Position numbers and translations under genes: made by a program
Source: Bifiguratus adelaidae
Lineage: Eukaryota > Mucoromycota > Endogonomycetes > Endogonales
Length of the DNA: 64,000 bases
Reading direction: 5' to 3'
Assembly (NCBI GenBank): GCA_002261195.1
Contig: MVBO01000004.1
Span: forward strand, 247,746 to 311,745
The notes under the pieces: generated by a model
Seen by the model: the letters and a program-made list of their open reading frames with translations, nothing else
Databases searched by the model: none
Told to the model about the DNA's origin: nothing
In this document: positions 47,754 through 59,064 of the stretch, piece after piece
Position numbering within the stretch: position 1 is the stretch's first letter
Layout of the letters: each line of letters begins with the position of its first letter

Positions 47754-48839
47754 ATGAACCCCGAATAGTGAGTATTGAGAGAGGTGCGATGCTTTAGAGA
47801 GTCCGAGAGCATGGCGACAGGGTGTTAAAGGCATCAGTGTTTGGGGATGATGACTTACGTTGGGATGACTGCTCCATCTCCGGCAGTATGACACCTATCA
47901 CATGGGTTTTGTGCGCGTCAGGTTCTAGTCTGTCCGCACCATGGCTTATCGTTTGGGTGTGGACTTTTGGATGGTGTGAACGATCTTTTTGAGTGAGTAC
48001 TGACACTGTTCTTCTTTCCTTCCTTGTTTTGCCTCTAGCGACTACCTGTTCAAGTTATTGCTTATCGGTGACTCTGGCGTCGGCAAATCGTGCCTTCTCT
48101 TGCGCTTCGCTGACGATACATACACAGAAAGCTACATCTCTACCATCGGCGTGGATTTCGTAGGTTGAAAGAGGCTTGCGACAAGTCTTCGACTCACCAA
48201 TCATGGTTTCTAGAAAATCCGCACTATCGAGCTAGAGGGCAAGACTGTCAAACTTCAAATAGTAGGTTGGGCGCGTTCGCACATATGCACAATTGACAAT
48301 ATTCTAGTGGGATACTGCCGGTCAAGAACGTTTCCGAACAATTACCTCATCGTACTATCGCGGAGCACATGGGATCATTGTCGTGTATGATGTGACAGAT
48401 CAAGATACCTTTGCCAATGTCAAGCAATGGCTTCAAGAAATCGACCGTTATGCTTCTGAGGGAGTGAACAAGCTGCTTGTAGGTAACAAGAGTGATTTGA
48501 CGAGCAAGAAGGTGGTCGAATACGATACGGCAAAGGTACCTTGCATGCATCTCTCTACGTGCCGTCATCTAACGCTCTCGTAGGAATTTGCTGATTCCCT
48601 TACAATCCCATTCTTGGAGACATCAGCCAAGAGCGCCACCAATGTTGAACAAGCTTTCTTGACCATGGCTAAACAGATTAAGGATCGGTGAGTGTCATAC
48701 GACGCCGACTCTAGACCATGTGACTGACTCCTTGCGTAGCATGGGTTCCGCCGCTAATATGGCCAATCAGAACAAGTCCACAGTCAAGGTTGGCGCTGGC
48801 CAATCCGTGAACCAACCTCAATCCGGTGGATGTTGCTAG
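47754..48839 (+). CDS. YPT1: Rab1-type small GTPase Ypt1
   Basis: Six exons (47754-47767, 48039-48159, 48214-48261, 48308-48535, 48584-48687, 48740-48839) give 204 aa, the Ypt1/Rab1 size. Motifs: GDSGVGKS (P-loop), TIGVDF (switch I), [29 protein letters not shown] and ETSAKSA. The protein starts [16 protein letters not shown] and ends SGGCC, the dual geranylgeranylation motif served by RabGGTase. Ypt1 governs ER-Golgi traffic and early autophagy. The first exon is 14 nt and the first intron 271 bp, about five times the local norm, so it may carry regulatory sequence. Confidence 0.97.
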
Positions 48840-49006
48840 GCGAACGTGTACATTTGTGGTCGTTAGAGTTCAGCATTGTTCGGAAAGCAAAGAGGTCACG
48901 ATATTAATGGATATTCACACAATTAGTTGGTGCTGTGGAGCAGTTTTACTTCGCCGCCGTATACAGGAATGATCGTTTTCTTCATCACCATGGCTATATC
49001 GTTTGA

Positions 49007-50103
49007 TTAACTGGACGATGCTTTGAGTTTATTGGCATGTTCTAGACACTGCTTAAGTAGCATGATGGCAGACTCTATTCCTTGCAAATGGCCTTTATCC
49101 GGACCTGAATATTCTGCATCTGTGAACCAATGTGAATGCGCAAAATCAATCATGCGTAGATCTGCGAGTTTTTGGCGATGTGGTTTAGGCATTGGGCTTT
49201 TCGGTGTATCACCTAGGTTCTTGTCCTCAATGGCGAGCGCAGACAGTTGGTCTTCTAATCCAACTGTCCCTGTTGCGCCCTCTGATTCCACGAGCTCTGT
49301 TTCTTCTTCGTCGTCGTCCTCTTCTTCCTCTGAGGGTTCGGCTTCATCCTCACTATTGTACTCCCCCCTTTGTCGCTTTTTCAGATAGTTCCATCCTCTA
49401 TTAAATGCTTCGGGATCGCCTTCATAGATGAGCAATAGACTAGATCCCCATAACCGCAGTCCGTCTTGGTCCTTCATCATGTCTTGTAGCTCCTCTAGAT
49501 CAGAGAGGAATTGCCGTATAATGAAGCGTTTTTGAGCGTGTGTGAGCGATGGCTGTGCTGATGCATCCATCTCGTCCAAGAGAAAGTAATTGAGAAAACC
49601 AGACGAGATGTTGTCTTGATTGAGCGCCTTGCCATAACTTTTAGAATATGTCTTGAAGGATTGTTCCGCCGGGTGATAGACGCTCATACCAGTGATGCGT
49701 GCGCCCATACTACCGCTCGTGGTCGTTTCCGCCGTGTTTTGCATCCTCGCTCGCTTTGCTTCCGTTGCGTCCACGTCGAACAATCGAATACCAAGCTTGA
49801 GGTCCATAATCGAAGGGCGATGAAACGGACAGAGTAGGTTCTCTAGACAGACGTAGAGTAAGACGAGTCAAGGACGTTAGCATGAAAGGAAGCATTCCAT
49901 TGTAAAAGGATATCATCTGCATATGATGCATCATTGTCTTGCGGCGTGAGCGTTCCATAGTAATCGGCTAGCCAATCCAGCACTTGCGGCCGTCGCTTCG
50001 CCTCTTCATAGAACCCCCTCTCCCGCGCATTCGTTGGCTTAACGACAATAGCCGAGGATTGCTGCCTCAAGCGTTGGTGTCCTGCCACTTGCACGATAGA
50101 CAT
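49007..50103 (-). CDS. IPK2: Inositol polyphosphate multikinase (IPMK/Ipk2/Arg82)
   Basis: Two exons (49914-50103, 49007-49857) give 346 aa. It starts MSIVQVAGHQ, matching the QVAGH start of the family, with IVVKP and a YYGTLTP segment. Catalytic motifs are complete: PSIMDLKLG (78-86, consensus PxxxDxKxG), GSSLLLIYEG (SSLL) and MIDFAHSHW (IDF). An acidic Glu/Asp-rich insert (EPSEEEEDDDEEETE) lies between the last two, as in yeast Arg82. The enzyme makes IP4 and IP5 from IP3 and acts in the nucleus. The exons are joined by a U12-type AT-AC intron (49858-49913); no GT-AG or GC-AG solution restores the frame. Confidence 0.9.
49858..49913 (-). other. U12-type (minor spliceosome) AT-AC intron in IPMK
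   Basis: On the minus strand the intron reads ATATCCTTTT at its 5' end (U12 consensus RTATCCTTT), has TCCTTGAC near its 3' end (U12 branch consensus TTCCTTRAC) and ends in TTAC about 10 nt after the branch A. It is 56 bp. Removal gives phase-1 joining that creates YADVYVCLENLLCPFHRP, matching the family's LENLL segment. Every other intron in the window fits U2-type ends. Confidence 0.88.
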
Positions 50104-50186
50104 TGACCTTGTCCATGACCATTCCACTTGGACCTCATATCTTTTGTGAGCGGGCCAAGCTGCTTAGTCTTGCTCGCAGAGCGGGC

Positions 50187-53047
50187 ATGACGATCATGCA
50201 GCATGATATATACGTCAAGGGATACCAGGTCTACCTTGTGGAGCAATGGTAAGGCGAGCTGTGCGCGTTTGATAAGGCGCTCATGCATTCAGTAGGGTAT
50301 GCGAGCGCTCCAAGCCTTATAGCACGGTCAAGGTCTTCACAGGCGACGTCAATCATGAGGTAGGTTGATTTAGAAGACACTGGCTCCTGTCGTACTCAAC
50401 CACGTCTAGATACGATGCTGTGTCATTGAGATATCCGAGGAGGATCTTGCCAATCCAGAACTGGACGAGCTGTTTAGCGAGATTGACTCGGACACCAAGT
50501 CAAGACCCAAGATGGTAGCTATATAGCTTGCATTGTCCTTCAGCATCGCTCATTGAACTTTTGTAGACGGACATGGGAGTTATCCTTGTTACGGATCCAG
50601 CAAGCTTTTCATCTGACCTCGATATGGTCTTGATTTCGGATGGAGACTATCAAGCTCATATCCGGCAGTTTTGGGTAAACATTAACCTCAGGAGGATGCA
50701 TTGCGCTGGTAGGACATCGCTTAATCTGAATAAGCCCACGTAAGTACGCTACTTGTGTGCGGGCATTTGATTGACGTCGCTTGACATTATTGTAGCGATG
50801 CGCAAGAGGACAAATTTCAATCACTCTTTCTGGTATCGGACAATGTCCCCTTCAATGATGCGGTGCTTGAGATCGTCAAATTGGGACAGGCCAGTTTGTC
50901 TTTACTGGGCTATCTTCATCCTTCCTACGTCGATGGGTTGTACTGTGATGAGACCAAACTCGCGCTCGAGCGGTTCTTTGAGAGTTTGGACATGACTGAA
51001 CGGGTGGAAGTAGGCGTCGTAACTTTGCGTGTCGGTATCCTTACTAATATGACCTTTTCAAAGCTTCGTGAATCTTGGCTGGATCCACATGTGTTGGCTG
51101 TGCTGTTGAATCGAATCATGGATGCGCGTAACAAATTGCATTCCATTGGTATTCAAGTAGGTATTGCAACTCTACTCAGTGAGCACCTTCTCATCAGGTT
51201 GCAAAGGTCCCCAAAGATCCATTTCAAGACATGGCCATATTCCGAAAAGGCATCTCTCAAATTCAAAAACAGCACAAAATACATCCGCAAACGAAATGTT
51301 TGGACCCCATGACTTGGAGGCTGGTGAATAGCATCACGTTGCGAGAAGGCGCACCCACGCTCAAGGTGCACAAAGTGATCAAGAACAAGATTGAAGATTT
51401 CTCGGGCATGACCGCGCTACCGAGAGATTACGCTCAAGATGATCTGGAGGCGTTTGTTCAAATCGTACCTATTGATCGGCTTCGGACCTTGTGGAAAACT
51501 CGAGGATCTAAATTGTCTTCGCAACACGAAGGCGATCAGGATTGGCTACACGGCGGCAAGACATTATTACGTGGTGTGGCCGGCAAGACGGTAGGTTGGG
51601 CTTAGGTCTCGTGCAATCATTGACTCTAACCTCTTCCAGACCAAAACTGGTGGCGCGGCTGTAGGAATCTTTCGAAATGTTGCAGAGTAAGTCACCTTGG
51701 CATCGGTACAGCGTCGATCAATGGTTGACGCGCCTGCAGATCGTTATCCCGGAGATCCACGACCGATTTGAAGCAACGCCCGGATCGAAAACAAACGTAC
51801 CATCATGCACCAACCAATCAAACACCATCGCCCAACATGGTCGTCCCCTCCCTTGTCATATCTCCAACAGTGTCCTACGGATCCGATGTAGAGCAAACCG
51901 TCTCTGTGAGCCCAATGATGGATTCAAGCGATGCGCCAAGGTAAGGTAGCGCTGTCCGTAACCTCTTGCTTATGCGTACATCAGCGCTGGAGTGAAGCAC
52001 TTTCCCGCACAAAAGCCAACATTGAATGACCCCGAGGGACGCAAGCCCAGACGGCGACCCTCTCCCATTGATACCTCAAGTCTGTGTCATTGAACGTTGC
52101 TATCGATCTGATGTTGACTTATATCTTATAGTGTTATCGCCTCCCATTGTGGCATCGCCCAAAGATTCCGCACCCACGACACCAATGGAAATGCTTCCTC
52201 CCATCCACCTTCCCGATCTGACACCTGAGCAAACCAGTCGCCACACAAGTGTATCTCCAAGTCTCGATCAACCTCCAAGCATACAACCTTCGCTAAGGCG
52301 TCAATCCTTGGACGTGACTGCACCCTCAACACCAATTGCAGAAAACTCTGTAAACTTGGCGACTCCGAAAAAGGCTCCCTTGGAGCGAGCATATTCCACG
52401 AGTGATTTGGCGCATATGAATATGGATATGCCAGTTATCGAGATGGATGTGCAAAAGTACATTGTTTACGAACGATTGCGCCATCAGGAAGCTGCTCTCA
52501 AGAAAACTCTGGAACGGATCACCGCGTTGGATCAATGTTATGGCGATCAAGCCGCCGCTATGGTGGCCATGTACAACACAAGGCATGATCGATTTCAGGT
52601 GAGCAACCTTGCACCGGCGGTGAAAATATCTGTACTCAACCTCTTTGTAGGAACTGGATAAGAAGGCGCGTTCTGTATTAGAGCAACAGACGAAATCACA
52701 CACTACGATCAAGGATTTGGAACTGCGAGGAGCCAAGCTTCAGTATGAGCTGGCTATCCTCAGCGACAAGCTGAAAGATATCGAACAGTTCGTGAATGAC
52801 TTTGCCACGAAGGTATGTCTATCTTTTCAATCGATTGTTCATTGCAATCTCTCACACCTGGTCTTCACAGGTCCGATACTTGCAGCTCAAGATGCCAGAG
52901 TCCAAAAAGTCCATGCATACCATGCTTATCGTCGGCAATTACTTTAGTTATTATTGGCTCAAGATGCGTAATTGGATGTCCTGGCTGACTCCAAAGTCAG
53001 CGGAACAGAAGCTGGACCAAGAGCCAAAAAACGGTCATCAGGAATGA
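50187..53047 (+). CDS. Stb6/Stb2-like (Sin3-binding) fungal protein
   Basis: Twelve exons close in phase to 768 aa: 50187-50248, 50296-50359, 50410-50514, 50567-50739, 50796-51156, 51198-51590, 51640-51686, 51740-51940, 51985-52079, 52132-52598, 52651-52812, 52871-53047. It starts MTIMQHDIYVKGYQVYLVEQW and continues VCERSKPYSTVKVFTGD, a pattern I associate with the Stb6 N-terminal region of fungal proteins. The first ~450 residues look globular; a Ser/Pro/Thr-rich linker follows (SPTVSYGSDVEQTVSVSP); the end is a coiled coil (YERLRHQEAALKKTLERI) and possibly membrane-proximal helix (VGNYFSYYWLKMRNWMSW). The donor after 52079 (GTCTGT) is weak. Family call is from memory of the pattern, not certain. 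Divergent from IPMK by 83 bp. Confidence 0.55.
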
Positions 53048-53183
53048 TTATTACTATACTGCTTATTCTAATCTTGTGGATTCGTTTGTCCAACAAATGT
53101 AGCTCTCTTTGTACATACTTATGAGATACCCGTTGCAACTCGTAACATGTTTCTTGTTGCGTTTCGGCATTATGTACAGTGCC

Positions 53184-55297
53184 TCAGCTATTGCTTACGC
53201 CGTTGGCAGCGACGTCTTCCATTTCCCCTGCTGGGGTACCCACCTGAGGAGTACCATCCTCAATATGCTCATTGTACACCAGATTCAATAATTCATTGGC
53301 CCGCTTTCTCAACACCTTGTCGTCACCGGCAGCAATGTTCTCCAGGGATTCACTGGACATATTACTTGCGTCAAACAAGGATTTCCCCTGTGGTCTACGT
53401 TAATTCTGTTTCGACAGAGGGTGTGGGATCTACCTCTGGGTCCATGTGAAACAAGAGTTCAAGATAGGAGAGGCCGAGGCGTTGCAACTCTGGATCATCG
53501 GATTGAACAAACTCCATAAAAGCAGGTAGCAAATCGCGATGGGGCAAGGCCCGTACATATTGTTCACCGTGCGACGCTATGTTGATCAGACTGAAGGCAG
53601 CCTACCGTCGCGACGTGTGAGCCCTGAATTCGCCCGTCTCCAGCTACCGCTCATGCCCTACCTCTTTTCGAATGTCAAAGTTCGAATGCGTAGCTATTCC
53701 AGTCAGGATAGGTAGAAAGCCTGCATCAATGACCATGCGTAGATCATCTGGTTTTCTCCTAATGAATCATTAGGAGACTTCAGCTCAGACGTTCTCGCGC
53801 CGGTACCGGAACACATACGCGGCTGTAATATTGGATACGACACGAAGAGCCTCCTTCCTCACCGGTCTGCAATCGGACTGAACATATCCAATCATGCCTT
53901 GCAGAAATCCCGGCTGAGCTAGCAATGCATCCGTATCTTCATCCGGACCACTCGCAATGTTACCCAATGTGCGTACAAGCGATAAGCCCAATGGCCCACG
54001 CGTCGCCAATGTCGGCATATGCTTGACCTGCAAAGCGAAAAGCATAGCAGATCAGCGTGAGCCCATCGAGCCAGCTTGTACATGGATACATACAAACATG
54101 GCGGCTAGGCCGTCTTGTAATCTCTTTGTAGTAATAGCTTCAGGGAACGATGTGAGGTAGCATAGGACCCAACATATCTCGGATACGATCTCGCTCATCT
54201 AGGATGGACAATCGGGATGAGTGGTGTCAACTGAGGGTACAGGGGTATGTACCTCTTCTGTCGACAGAAGCTTCATAAGCTTATCCACCACGCCGTAGCT
54301 GATCACTTCAGACACGCGCGCATGGGGACCACGCAAAATGTTGGATATAGCAAAGCACGCTGTTTGGATCAGACCTGGGTCCTGGTCCCAGGTGTCAGTG
54401 AATCGATCGATGAGTTGGGCTCGGCAATCGCCAGTGCCATACCTGAGAGTCCAAAAGATCGATCAGGGGCTTGGTGATGCTTTCGTCGCGGAGCAATTGT
54501 CGACATTCTTCATCTTCAGCCGCAATATTTCCGAGTGCCCAAGCGGCTTGGTCTTTCAGCGACTAGTATGGATGTTGAGCAAGTGAACCATATATTACCC
54601 ATCCTCTTTGCCACTGACCACATTGTCACTCTTTAGGAGGGGGGCGAGCTTGGGAATGAGATCAAGGGTCTTTTTGCACATGTCCGGAGGACCAGCTGCA
54701 ATGTCTGAAGACCACGCAAACGCCAAATTGTCAACATTCGCCAACTTCATTACAACTTGCTAAACTTACTAGTAATGCACCATACGGCGGCTAATTGTTC
54801 ATCGGCGTTAGTCGACTCCATGGACCGCTGCAAGGACACGCGTTACAGTCATTCTGAGTGCTTCACCTTTTCGGGTAACAACCTACCTGCAACAGAGCAA
54901 CCGCATCCTCCTGCATTACAAACACTTTGACGTTATGCACTGGCTCGACCAGACGATCCGAAAGCTCCTGGAGGGCAGCGATACGGGTGTTTTCGTCCGT
55001 AGACTAACACGACAAGAGTCAGTTAGCCACGACAGGTTGGCTCTGTCGGCCGCTTGCCTGTAGGTTTGCCTTTAGCGGCGTCAAGTCGGGTGCTTCTTCA
55101 TCCGCCGATTGATCTACAGTCCGCGTTGAGCCACTGCCCACTCGCAGAGAAGTTGTAGTCAGTCCCGACGTACCGCTTTCTTCTACGTCACTGAAGCGAT
55201 ACCGCTTAGCCGTGACCAGCTGCTCTCGGTGACGTCTTCTCAAATCTCTGTCGAGCATTAACCGACGTAGTCTGTACTCTTCCAGACTAGAACTCAT
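53184..55297 (-). CDS. Importin-alpha-like armadillo-repeat protein
   Basis: Eleven exons (55058-55297, 54887-55003, 54770-54827, 54622-54704, 54443-54562, 54253-54381, 54094-54198, 53819-54027, 53662-53758, 53434-53601, 53184-53387) close in phase to 509 aa. ARM-repeat signatures with importin-type WxxxN arrays: AAVWCITNIAAGPPD, QAAWALGNIAAEDEECR, ACFAISNILRGP, EICWVLCYLTSFPE, GLSLVRTLGNIASGPDED, KEALRVVSNITA. The N-terminus YRLRRLMLDRDLRRRHREQL is Arg-rich like an IBB domain but lacks its KRR core, so it may be a divergent importin-alpha/TMCO6-type protein rather than the main Srp1. The first intron has a GCAAGC donor. The exon 54622 boundary (donor GTGGTC) is less certain. Confidence 0.75.
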
Positions 55298-57018
55298 GCT
55301 GTTTCTCTTGAACTGGGCTCGATGTGTTGGCTTCATGGGCAAGAAGTGCGGGGTAATGTGACATTTCGCAGTCACCTAAACAATGGGTGAGAAGATTTCC
55401 TTTTTGAGCATTGGCCCTGTTGGTTCGGCAATGGCCTTCTTACAATCGCTTCTCTCCCCGCAACCACGTTGAGATTGCGACATCCTCATTCAACCAAGGG
55501 TTTACGCAAACCATCTTTATTTCCTCTTCACGTTTCACCGCAAAACTCATCATTGAACGTTCAAAACATCGTCGACATCCTAACGGGTCGCAGGCTTACT
55601 GAACCGATGGAGAGGTCGCTCGCATTCTGCCAAGAGTAAGTCATTATATGCACGAGTTAATAGGATTGTATCTTTGTCATCATGTATATCTTGGCGATCG
55701 CCGATGGTGCAATTGATACCTACATTTCTTTTGCATTCATCCTCGTATTGTTGGATAATCTTCAAGTATGCTGATTTTGCTTGATAAGCTTTCTCTGTTT
55801 CGTCTCTTTTCCTTCCGCCTCTCTGCTCCTTTCCTCCGTGTACCCCTTGTACAATTCTTGCCGTCGCGGTGCTGGGTTGCCCAGTCCTTTCTATTTACCA
55901 ATGATCTTTTTGAACTTGTCTTCACGGCGGCGCCTCGACTTGAATACAGTGTAACCTAACCAGAGCTCAAACTCCCGTTTTTCGATATCGATCATATGTC
56001 CCTAGCGAGGTTGACAATATATGGAACGCAATTGCCCTTTTTCGTAGTCAAATTGGTATGGATCGCCTTGTACAGAGGCGCCTTTCATGGAAAACCATCT
56101 ACATACTTAAGTCGTTTCTCGTTACTGCTTCTTTCTTCCACAGCAACTTATCGTGAAGTACCAGCGGCTTGCCAAAGTTTTTAATACATATGAACACCTC
56201 GACAAGTCTCCGGATACTCCGAGGATGGACTTTCCGTAAATCCGGGTGCCACCCATGCTTTAGAAATTCAAGACCATGTGAAGGCAATCTGACCTTCAAG
56301 AATGCCTTACCCGAGTAGAGATCAACCACTCCTCGATTCTTTGCGAATTTACAACAGATTGCTGCGAAAAAGGATAGGAAAATAGATTAAACAACCTACT
56401 GATGACCACTGTTGAAGGAGAGCCAATCCCATTCGATGTGCTGAGATAGCATGAATGTTGTGTATGTAGTCAAGTTATCTTCCAATATATACACTTTTCC
56501 TGTCTCCATTAGAAGGGCTTGGCCATCTCCTGGCTACAAACGTTTTGGAAAAGGCACGTTCAACGAATGCGGACGGTATGTCATGCGCAAACCTTTTCAA
56601 TGTGCTGCTGCGTTTCCGTCCATCGACCAATATTTACTCGTGTCCACTTGGCAGGTGGCGGGACATGCCGCCACGTCGTCAATGAGCAGCGCTCCATATG
56701 GCGCCATTTTCTCTGGTGTAAAATACACCTTCAATTCTGTCAGTTGCCAACGCCGGCACGCCGAGTATCAACTATGCTCCTTGAAGATGGACTGTTCGCG
56801 TCATAGTGTGCTCGCCAAGTATGCTCATTTAGATGGATGACTCCCACTATCAGCCGATGAATCCTCTAACAGCATGGCCGCTCATCATCTATGCTCAATG
56901 TCTCAACATACCATCCAACACTAAAGCATCCAAGGCAAGCGCACGGACCAACTGTTCGATATTTCTCGAAATTTCATTGGCTTTCATTCTCCCCACACAC
57001 CTTGCACTTGTTCTCACC
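55298..57018. other. Unresolved 1.7-kb interval
   Basis: No gene could be assigned. Minus-strand fragments at 55580-55765 and 56099-56329 (VDLYSGKAFLKVRLPSHGL, then KVHPRSIRRLVEVF) are coding-like and could be exons of a spliced gene, and a minus-strand ATG at 56706 opens a short MAPYGALLIDDVAAC reading. No homology is recognised. The right end is the WBP2-like promoter. Confidence 0.3.
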
Positions 57019-57950
57019 ATGGCACTCAACTGGGTCATGATTGCCACCGATGGGCGCAACCCAGTCCCTCTCCCGGGCGAAAAGATCTTTTACAGTCAAG
57101 AAGGCGTTCGCATGGAACTCGATTGCAGTGGAAGGTAGGTATGCAGACCTTTAGCAACGCCAGGCTCACGCTCCTCTTAGTGGGTATCCGGGCACGTCAG
57201 GGTAAGTCGAGTGGACCTCCCTGCAGACGAGTGAGGGGGTATTAAGTTGAGTCTAGGGGTCAATTCGTCGCTGACAAGGGCATTGCGCACTTGACCAACC
57301 AACGCGTAGGTCCTCCGGTACTCGAAATCGTCACGCTCACCTTGCTTAGGTCACGTTTATCGCTACCCCGCCCACACCCGGCATCACCTCACTCAGTATG
57401 CCGCTCTTGCATGTCAAACAAGCCAAGTTTGAACAGCCCTGGTTCGGGGCCAATTACTTTGAAGCCGTCTTAACGCCGGTAGGTAGAGAGGCATCACCGG
57501 GTCAAAAGGGGTGGGACTCACATTCGATAGGTGCCGAATGGTGGATTGACGCAACCTGGAACACTCAAATTGACCTTCAAAGACGGAGGTAAGCGTGCGC
57601 CCCCGCCATCACCTCCGACAAAGGATCTGAACAATATTAGGCGGATTTGAATTCTACACCATTTTCAACGAAGTCTTGAATCGCATCCAAGGTAAGTTGG
57701 CAGACGACGATGCCAAAGATCATCCACTGAACCAATCAATCTCCTAGAAACCAATGAAACGCCGCAACATTACGAAGCCTTACCCACTTATGCTCCACCC
57801 TCTTCCTCCTCGATGCCCTCATCGTCGTCCTCCCAACCGGTCCCACCACGACCCGACGATCCATCCGCCATTGCCGTCACTCCATCCGAAGGCACGGCGG
57901 CCGTACCACCCGTCCTTGACGGCGAGCTCCCACCCGCGTACGATGGCTAG
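57019..57950 (+). CDS. WBP2-like protein (GRAM domain, PPxY tail)
   Basis: Seven exons (57019-57134, 57181-57201, 57257-57305, 57350-57478, 57531-57588, 57641-57691, 57748-57950) give 208 aa. It starts MALNWVMIATDGRNPVPLPGE, then a GRAM-like fold: AHLTNQRVTFIATPP, SLSMPLLHVKQAKFEQPWFGANY, LKLTFKDGGGFEFY, all in the order seen in WBP2 (LTPYRVIFLS..., [20 protein letters not shown]...). The tail is Pro/Ser-rich and ends ELPPAYDG, a PPxY motif that binds WW domains such as those of Nedd4/Rsp5 ligases. Exon 2 is only 21 nt. A longer ORF upstream of the ATG lacks support; the ATG has an ACCATGG context. Confidence 0.8.
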
Positions 57951-58050
57951 AGAGGTAGGGCAAAAGTGACATCGGATTTGGGTTAGATTTGGATCCATAT
58001 GTACACACATTCATACATATTACATACACGTTATCATACATACATTGGCT

Positions 58051-59064
58051 CTATTCAGCTGGAAAACTATTCGTTCTACCCGCCTTACGTTCCTCCAAAT
58101 ACTGCACAATCTCCTCAGTTGTCTTTTTGCGACCCATAATGACCGCGGGTATCGTTAGGACGGCTGACAGACCGATAAGGATGCCAAAGACCACATTGGC
58201 ATAACCCACAATCTGATCAACGTTGGGTAGCGTGAGGGCAAGGATGAGACGGAGAATGAATTCGAGGAGAAAACCGATGGCCCAGATGAGGGTGATGATG
58301 CGGCAGGAACGACGGAAATAGTAGGAATGGCGATAGAGAAAATCGTACCCCGAGTCATCGCTCTTTCGCTTGTTGTGCTTCTTGCTCCAATCAGGTAATA
58401 GCCAAGCCCATTGAGAGTGTGGGTTAACAGGCTTGGCGTCGGCGGATGGCATGGGCGATACGGAGCTTGAGACGGGTAGATTGGGAGCCGCTTCGATATG
58501 ATGGGCGGTCTTGGTCTCTTCTTCCGAGACCAATTCCTTTTCAGCTGCATCTTGCGTCTTGCTCATGGGCAGCAATTCGATATAGAGGTTATAGGCCACT
58601 GGACGCATTATGTGACGTTGACCTTTCCAACGCCAGTGAAATGGTACCAACGAAATCAAAAAGAGGACACCGAGCACTGCTGTTACCAGGGACTTTTCCA
58701 TCACCAAGATGCGCGCATTGCCCGTAGCCACAGCCACAATGGCCGACACCGCAAAAGCCACAAAGACGAGGAGGCCGATAATGTCGAGCGAGAACCGCCA
58801 GATGCCCTTGATTATCACCATCACCAAGGCAGGACAGCCAGCGATCAACAAGGCCCATACGGCCGCCAAAGGTCCAGTTGGTTGCCGCAATACAAAGTAC
58901 AAGATCACCGGCAGGACGACATCCATAAAGAGCGTCAGGGCAAGTCTTGGCAAATGAGCGAGAATCAAGGCCTTGTTGCTAGAGTTGATCGCCTTGACAT
59001 CGAATCCTGTCGGTGCTCTCTCGGGAGATGTGATTGGAGCGTCTGATGGACGATGATGATCCAT
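58051..59064 (-). CDS. VC0807-family (DUF3159-like) multi-pass membrane protein
   Basis: A single exon of 337 aa, unusual for this intron-rich neighbourhood. About six to seven membrane segments are visible: LTLFMDVVLPVILYFVL, VWALLIAGCPALVMVII, IIGLLVFVAFAVSAIVAVAT, SLVTAVLGVLFLISLVPF, and at the end IITLIWAIGFLLEFILRLIL and YANVVFGILIGLSAVLTIPAVIM. A Ser/Pro/Glu-rich hydrophilic loop of ~80 residues separates the two halves. The arrangement and GxRIxxxIWxxGFxxE-type C-terminal block resemble fungal/bacterial VC0807 proteins, whose function is unknown to me. Head-to-head with the SR protein gene (602 bp). Confidence 0.55.
   Translation of the reverse strand: MDHHRPSDAPITSPERAPTGFDVKAINSSNKALILAHLPRLALTLFMDVVLPVILYFVLRQPTGPLAAVWALLIAGCPALVMVIIKGIWRFSLDIIGLLVFVAFAVSAIVAVATGNARILVMEKSLVTAVLGVLFLISLVPFHWRWKGQRHIMRPVAYNLYIELLPMSKTQDAAEKELVSEEETKTAHHIEAAPNLPVSSSVSPMPSADAKPVNPHSQWAWLLPDWSKKHNKRKSDDSGYDFLYRHSYYFRRSCRIITLIWAIGFLLEFILRLILALTLPNVDQIVGYANVVFGILIGLSAVLTIPAVIMGRKKTTEEIVQYLEERKAGRTNSFPAE

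Noticed and set aside
49858-49913. IPMK as a frameshifted pseudogene
   Set aside because: All catalytic motifs are intact and the only disruption is removed exactly by an intron with complete U12 signals.
53434-55297. Calling the ARM protein the principal importin alpha (SRP1)
   Set aside because: The N-terminal Arg-rich helix lacks the KRR-type IBB core and the repeats are divergent; a TMCO6-like relative is equally possible.
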